64,000 nucleotides of DNA, taken from Nageia nagi (lineage: Eukaryota > Pinophyta). Position 1 is the stretch's first letter. Each line of letters begins with the position of its first letter. A model generated the notes under the pieces. It did not search any database. It had not been told where the DNA came from and worked only from the letters and a program-made list of their open reading frames with translations. The translations under genes were made by a program, and so were the position numbers. Location of the stretch: NCBI GenBank assembly GCA_050084985.1, contig JBITNC010000001.1, forward strand, positions 70,122,001 through 70,186,000, written 5' to 3'. This document shows, in pieces, positions 58,961 through 64,000 of this stretch.

Positions 58961-58996
58961 CTTTGAGGATAAAGCTTCATCTCAAGAGGGGTGGCA

Positions 58997-59399
58997 TGTT
59001 ATGATCCCACATCCATACATTTTAGTGTTAGTATTAGTATTTTATTAAACTATCGACCTATATTGTAATATTGTGATTGTAAGGGCGGGGCATGATTTTG
59101 CATTACTATTAGGGTTAGGATTAGTTTATTATAAATAGAAATAAGTGTGTGGAGAAAGACATTGGGAACATTATTTTTCACCTTTGAAGTTGTAAGAAGG
59201 TAACCCCCTCAAAGCAACCTATGATTCTATTACTATTCAGTAAAATCGTATCTTATCTGCTTATTGATGCTATTTCGTACTCTATTTACCAGCGCATGCT
59301 CTGTTATTTGCAATAGATAGTTGTCATTTTCCTAATTCAATTCCATATTCATTTCATTTCTGCAATATTTCCCTTTTTCATACTTGTAGCATCGTAACA
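58997..59399 (+). repeat. 3' LTR of the Ty3-gypsy element
   Basis: Starts TGTTATGATCCC after CAAGAGGGGTGGCA (polypurine tract, 58,983-58,996) and ends GTAACA. TATA-type box at 59,126-59,140. Aligns with 49,033-49,426. Confidence 0.92.
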
Positions 59400-59404
59400 T
59401 CACA

Positions 59405-59720
59405 TATCTAATTTACTACAAGATACATGGTAGATATTATTGCTTATTCAAAGACACCCATACACTAAAATCTTGGATTAATTATGAAGATGAGAGATGC
59501 ATTTCCCTTTTCACATGGGAAATATTCAATTTCAAAAAAAATTTACTCAACAATAGTTCAAAGAAGATCACTGATTCAGAGCGCATCCCATCCTTCTTCC
59601 AACCTCAAGGATGCTCAACTAGGAAGCTCATAGTGATCATAGTGATACAACAAAATCAATTCATCACCAAGTCCAACAAAGACCCTCTAAGATAACACGA
59701 AACTCCTCCATCACTCACTT
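59405..59720 (+). pseudogene. LINE remnant, downstream part
   Basis: After the gypsy TSD the LINE reading resumes with YYKIHGRYYCLFKD, then THTLKSWINYEDERCISLFT and WEIFNFKKNLLNN (59,417-59,560), the tail behind the zinc-binding region of plant LINE RT. Text such as IPSFFQPQGCSTRKL follows to about 59,640. With 47,640-49,032 it makes one interrupted LINE. Confidence 0.75.
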
Positions 59721-60194
59721 TTTTTCAACCTTGAATGTTGGAAGTGATCAATAACTTATAAATCTCATAATATCATGAATAACATTGTTCGTTCTTTTTT
59801 ATTATTTTACTTTATTTTTTCTCGAACTACATTAAAACATTCTTATCACTTTGTCTTACCCTACAATCCCATAAATCTCTTTAATCATAAGTGCATATTA
59901 CTGTATATTTCTCCTTCTATTTTCTCCCTTAACTATATTTGTACTTCACCTCTAATTCAATTCTTTCAACTTTTTTTATTAATTGTAGAAATTAATACTG
60001 TATGCATTGCGAACTTAATTTTCATGGGGACTTCCTCTACTCACGCCAAGTAGCGTCGGCAGACTCGGCACTTCAAAGCAAAAACACCTTCAACATTTTT
60101 CAACTCCGCTCTTTCTTACACGATTGCTGAACTTAATCTATACATTTATGTTGGAGATTAATCCAAATTTCACCCAATTCATTCATTATTTTTC
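59721..60194. other. Spacer upstream of the DFR-like gene
   Basis: AT-rich. 59,775-60,053 has an open frame rich in Phe/Leu/Ser with no domain. A TATA-like CTATACATTTA lies at 60,138-60,148, about 350 bases before the DFR start codon, and is a weak promoter candidate only. Confidence 0.35.
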
Positions 60195-60281
60195 ACAATG
60201 ATAGTGAATCACCGCTCTGTAATGCACTGGGAGTAGGCGACAATGGTAGTGAATCGCCGCTCTGTATTGTATTGGTAGTCG
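60195..60281. repeat. 45-bp tandem duplication in the DFR promoter region
   Basis: Units 60,195-60,239 and 60,240-60,281 share ACAATG.TAGTGAATC.CCGC and TCTGTA followed by a GGTAGT/GGAGTAG end, with about eight differences. It lies 210-300 bases before the start codon. Confidence 0.8.
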
Positions 60282-60492
60282 TTGAAGTAGATCATGGCAT
60301 TAATGATTATACTGTTTCTTCTCTATCACCATAAAAATGTTGAAAATCAATGTTTACAAGCATTTAAGAGTGAAGAAATAATTCGTTGTTGTTGCAGTTG
60401 GCGAGTAATAAGAAAACATATCTGAGGAAGTCAACGGGAAATCTGATAAAGTGGAGAAGGTTGATGGAACTTTTGGAAACGAGGTAAGGAAA

Positions 60493-62749
60493 ATGAAGGG
60501 CACAGTGTGTGTCACTGGGGCTGCTGGGTATGTGGGATCATGGATCATCATGAGGCTGCTGGAACAGGGTTATACTGTTAGAGCTACTGTGAGAGACCCA
60601 GGTTTGGATCCTACACATTCTCACTCAATGCAGGGATCATTATAGTAGATGCTTGTGTTGTTATGTAGAATGCAAGGTAGCTCTTCGCGGTTCATGGGAT
60701 GGTTTATTCAGTCCTGATGATTTGACTTTATATCAAAATGTAGTTTTTGATGAACTTAAATATCTTTTATATGCTGCTACTTTTAGTTGGTACATAAATA
60801 ATTTTAAAAAGAAAGATGCAGGAAGAAAATTATGATATTCAAGATGAATATTGGTTATTATAGAGTGAGATCTATCTAGCTAGTTTGTGCTGATAAAACA
60901 CTCTCTTTTTATGTTTGATGTTATGGTATAGAAAATCCCATAAAGAACAAGCATCTTGTGGATCTTCCTGCTGCAAAAGATAGATTAACTCTGTGGAAAG
61001 CCGACCTAAATGATGAAGGTAGCTTTGACGTTTCAATTAATGGCTGTGAAGGTGTGTTCCATATTGCAACTCCTATGGATTTTGAGTCTCAGGACCCAGA
61101 GGTAAAGTCATTCAAACTCCACTTTTATCAGCTTTTTAACAATAATTACATTATGATTGGGTAAAGTATTTTTAGATTTTGTAGAGGATACTTTGAAATT
61201 AAACAGTGGATAGGTTGTCGTAGGATGAATTTAACATAGGCCTTCAACAGGAAAATTACTTTCCAGCAATTCACCTACCTAGACAGCACAGCCAAATATT
61301 ATTGTTTCTACTACTAACAATCAATATATATAATCTTATTTTAGAATGAGGTGATTAAACCTTGTGTGAATGGAGTTCTGAACGTGTTGAAGTCTTGTGT
61401 GAAAGCTAAATCTGTGAAGCGAGTGGTCTTCACATCATCAGCAGGGACTGTGAATTTTCAAGAGCATTATCTTCCAGCTCAGGAAGTTGATGAGACTTGG
61501 TGGAGCGATGTTGAATTCTGCAGAAGAGTGAAGATGACTGGTTGGGTAAGTTACTCTATCAATCACGGCATACACATTCCAACCTAGATTGATGTTTTCC
61601 AATCTTCTACCAATTATATATAGATATTACAATTTAAGAAAAATAAAATTATGACATACACATTCCAACCTAGATTGATGTCTTCGAATCTTCTACCAAT
61701 TATTTATACATATTGCAATTTTTATAGAATAAAATAAAAAATGAGTATAGCCAACTACAAAGGCAGACTCATTCGGAGTTTAACTTTTTCCAGATTCAAG
61801 TCAGATGATGAACGAGATGAATGCTGCCTAAATAAAATATGAAATCTGAAGCACAGTGTAGTACTCACATTAAAATTTGTTTGTAAATCATATTCAGGCT
61901 TCGAGTTTTTCTGTTTTGCAGATGTACTTCGTATCCAAAACGTTAGCAGAAAAGGCTGCTTGGAAATTCGCAGAGGAAAACAACATTGATCTTATCAGCG
62001 TGGTTCCGACTTTAGTGGTTGGACCCTTCATCATTCAGACAATGCCTCCAAGCATGATCACAGCACTGTCCCTCCTCACAAGTAACAGAAACATCTTTCC
62101 ATCATCATGACCTATTTTTATTCTATATAGTTTGTTGAAATAATGCTAAGCTTAAAGTTATAGCCATGTTCTATGCGAATAGGTTAATTTCAATAATGGC
62201 TGTATTCATAATGATTGCCCTCTAGTTACACGCATAGTATATTGTTCATTTCAGATCACACTCAATTATCATTCACTATGATACAATTGTGACATTAGAT
62301 GTTTTAATTGACAGAGAAAGAATCCCACTACCACATCATAAAGCAGGCTCAACTGGTTCACCTGGACGACCTTTGCATTGCTCACATATTCTTGTATGAG
62401 CATCCTCAAGCTAAGGGCAGATATATTTGCTCCTCTGTCAACACTACCATTGTGGAAATTGCAAAGATGTTGGCCTCCAAATATCCCGAGTATAATGTTC
62501 CCACAAAGTAGGTTTTCCTTAACATTTTCTCATGTGAATGGAAAGAATCATCTCCTTTTCCTTAACTATAACTTTTCTGATATTTTATTTTTTGTTTTGA
62601 TGGTAAGGTTCAATGATGTGGATGAATCATTGAAACCTTTCGTTTATTCCTCCAAGAAATTAACTGATTTGGGCTTTGAATTCAAGTACACCATGGAGGA
62701 TATGTTTGATGGTGCTATCAAATCCTGTAAAGAGAAAGGACTTTTGTAG
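60493..62749 (+). CDS. DFR: Dihydroflavonol 4-reductase-like gene, six exons
   Basis: Exons: 60,493-60,601, 60,932-61,101, 61,345-61,545, 61,922-62,081, 62,315-62,507, 62,608-62,749. All five introns are GT...AG (330, 243, 376, 233 and 100 bases), and the joined frame is open for 324 codons; DFRs are usually 330-350. ATG 60,493 is chosen because no in-frame ATG lies between it and the stop at 60,409. The protein is an NADPH-dependent short-chain-type reductase: TGAAGYVGS at residues 8-16 binds the nucleotide, TVRDP at 32-36, ATPMDFES at 82-89. FTSSAGTVN at 122-130 gives catalytic Ser125 and Asn130, the residue type linked to dihydroflavonol binding. YFVSK at 162-166 gives Tyr162 and Lys166. 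C-terminal blocks [30 protein letters not shown] and [11 protein letters not shown] match DFR order. Cytosolic, reducing dihydroflavonols to leucoanthocyanidins. A related reductase (for example cinnamoyl-CoA- or anthocyanidin-reductase-like) is less likely. Confidence 0.88.
61566..61740. repeat. 86-bp tandem duplication inside DFR intron 3
   Basis: CATACACATTCCAACCTAGA recurs 86 bases apart (61,569 and 61,655), followed by TTGATGT.TTC.AATCTTC and TACCAATTAT in both. About ten percent difference. It lies wholly within intron 3 and does not affect coding. Confidence 0.85.
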
Positions 62750-63500
62750 ATGAACGCTGCACTCTTCCAAAACATGCAGTTCTTTTCCATCTCTCCATCT
62801 ATCATAAGTTCAGCAATATTTGAATCGAAGTTCAGCAATACCTTTCAACAAGCAATAAGTCATAGCTTTCGTGTGTTTCAATCGAAGTTGTGCTTATAGA
62901 GATTAAATCTCAAATCTATTCTAAACTTCTCTTGATATTAAAAGAGAAAAAACTAAATACACAAATAATGTCCACTTAACCTTACATAGTAATGAAAAAA
63001 AAATGTCTTCAATAATCTTCATAAGTGGAATGCACATGCAATTATGTTCTAATTCTTAGTATTTTGTAAAATAAATATTATTTTAAAATAGAATATTTTT
63101 CTATATAATTTAAACATAAAAAGTTATGAATTGACGAATACGAAGGTTCAGGTTCAAAATTCTCTATGTTTTTAAAAGTTGAAACATACCTAAAATCTTA
63201 TCTAGTGAATTTTGACGATGTGGATGTTCTGCGGTTCTAAGCTTAAGAGTTCATGATGCCCATATCATGAGACGAAACTTTAACAAAAAAAAACATAAGA
63301 AAATAGATCTCAACATCTTTTATTTATTGAATAAATTTTGCATGTGCACTTTAAGGTTTATATAAGCCATACTAAATAAAGATTGATTCAAATGAATTAT
63401 GTTATTTCCTACTTCAATTAATTTGATGAATTATGCAAGTACTGCTAAATAATTGAACAACATATAGATGAAGCAAAATGAAAAAGAAATAAATTGTGAA
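62750..63500. other. 3' flank of the DFR-like gene
   Basis: AT-rich. The first AATAAA-type signal after the stop is at about 63,070-63,075. The poly(A) site cannot be fixed from sequence alone. No other gene recognised. Confidence 0.35.
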
Positions 63501-63776
63501 GATTAAGATGGGTAGTTAATCCCATATAATCTCAAAAAATATTTTAAAATATTTATTATAAATATTATAAAATCCTTTAAAAAATTATTACATCTCTATT
63601 TATGGATGATTACATCAAAGTTATTTAATCTCCTCCAATAGATGAGAAATATCATTTTAATATCAAACAATAATAGAGTGTTTTATGTATACACAACTAA
63701 TGAGAATAAATAATTCATTCATAGTTTAGATAAATACATATGACCAATAATGGTAAGTCAAACCTATTATTCAACA
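63501..63776 (-). repeat. Part of a 3' LTR of a further minus-strand retroelement
   Basis: Ends on the plus strand with TATTATTCAACA. On the minus strand this is TGTTGAATAATA preceded by GCTTAAGGGGGTG, a polypurine tract directly before a TG start, the same arrangement as in the copia elements here. A CCATAAATAGAGATG (minus, about 63,590-63,610) could be its TATA box. The left limit of the LTR is not fixed. The element's body would lie right of 63,790 and leave the window. Confidence 0.6.
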
Positions 63777-63789
63777 CACCCCCTTAAGC
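63777..63789 (-). other. Polypurine tract at the right edge element
   Basis: Complement reads TTAAGGGGGTG, adjacent to the LTR start. The remaining 63,790-64,000 should be the 3' tail of the element and has no coding signal. Confidence 0.6.
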
Positions 63790-64000
63790 TTTATGAAATA
63801 GTAAGTTACTCATTATGGTTGCATGTTTTCTCTCAACATGTCCATAACTCATATTGATCAACCTAAGGTAATTATTATTTTACACCCTTTGTATAACTAT
63901 ATTACAAGATTTAATATATAAGATAAATTTGACTCTTTATGATAGTCAAGGAAAAGAATAAAAGGTGACAAAGAGAAAAATAATAAGCAATCAAGAATTA

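Larger units (their letters stand above)
49033..59399 (+). mobile_element. Ty3-gypsy (chromovirus-like) retrotransposon, interrupted by a copia element
   Basis: LTRs at 49,033-49,426 and 58,997-59,399, TSD TCACA perfect (49,028-49,032 and 59,400-59,404), primer site at 49,429-49,440. Order: gag, protease, RT, RNase H, integrase, chromodomain-like end, which is gypsy order. Without the inserted copia element (54,285-58,424 plus one TSD copy) it is about 6.2 kb. Many stops, several of which look like C-to-T changes at Gln codons. Both LTRs are still easily aligned, with differences scattered along their length. It sits inside the LINE relic. Confidence 0.93.

Noticed and set aside
60481-60490. 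GAG-GTAAGG as a splice donor within the 5' leader of DFR
   Set aside because: It fits the donor consensus, but the coding exon with ATG and the TGAAGYVGS motif follows directly without an acceptor, so splicing there would remove the start.
60451-60492. A longer N-terminus for the DFR-like protein starting at GTG 60,451
   Set aside because: The codon is GTG, not ATG. No in-frame ATG exists between the stop at 60,409 and 60,493, and DFR proteins start close to the nucleotide-binding motif.
1-64000. tRNA or rRNA genes, CRISPR arrays, bacterial-type operons, organelle insertions
   Set aside because: None seen. The TGGTATCAGAGC matches are retroelement primer-binding sites, not tRNA genes. The repeats lack CRISPR layout. 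No prokaryotic or organelle gene order was recognised.

Overview
This window looks like nuclear DNA of a seed plant. It is AT-rich and dominated by plant Ty1-copia and Ty3-gypsy LTR retrotransposons, with LINE remnants, decayed pentatricopeptide-repeat (PPR) sequences, a block of degenerate plant telomere-type repeats, and one apparently intact intron-containing gene of the dihydroflavonol 4-reductase (DFR) family. The heavy load of retroelements of different ages, the many PPR relics and the internal telomere-like DNA would fit a large, perhaps gymnosperm, genome. That is inference; the sequence does not name the species.

Layout. 1-3.2 kb: a purine-rich minisatellite, then a decayed minus-strand coding remnant of an uncharacterised transposase-like family. 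3.26-11.17 kb: an old full-length Ty1-copia element on the minus strand (family B, copy 1) with both LTRs, a primer-binding site, a polypurine tract and decayed gag-pol. 11.4-12.6 kb: degenerate telomere-like repeats. 14.8-19.1 kb: a Ty3-gypsy remnant on the minus strand that keeps mainly gag. 20.8-23.1 kb: a LINE relic interrupted by a non-autonomous DNA transposon with about 41-bp inverted ends. 23.7-31.6 kb: a plus-strand PPR pseudogene split by a young Tnt1-like copia element (24,064-29,168) with a perfect target-site duplication. 33.3-33.8 and 42.7-44.2 kb: minus-strand PPR relics on either side of a second family B copia copy (about 35.6-41.6 kb, plus strand). 44.5-46.5 kb: a small gypsy-like remnant between direct repeats.

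47.6-59.7 kb is a three-level nest. A LINE relic is split by a chromovirus-like Ty3-gypsy element (49,033-59,399, TSD TCACA). That element is split inside its integrase by a young, internally rearranged family B copia copy (54,285-58,424, TSD GCAGG), which still has a 724-codon open frame from the integrase core to RNase H.

60.5-62.75 kb holds the host gene: six exons that join to 324 codons, with the NADP-binding glycine motif, a Ser-Tyr-Lys catalytic set and the Asn associated with dihydroflavonol binding. It is the only locus here that I expect to encode a working cellular protein. It would make leucoanthocyanidins for the anthocyanin and proanthocyanidin pathway. The right edge carries the 3' LTR of another minus-strand element that runs out of the window.

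The most unusual signal is a set of five short hairpins in the 3' untranslated part of the youngest family B copia copy. Their stems change in a compensatory way between copies, and single counterparts occur at the same place in the two other family members.
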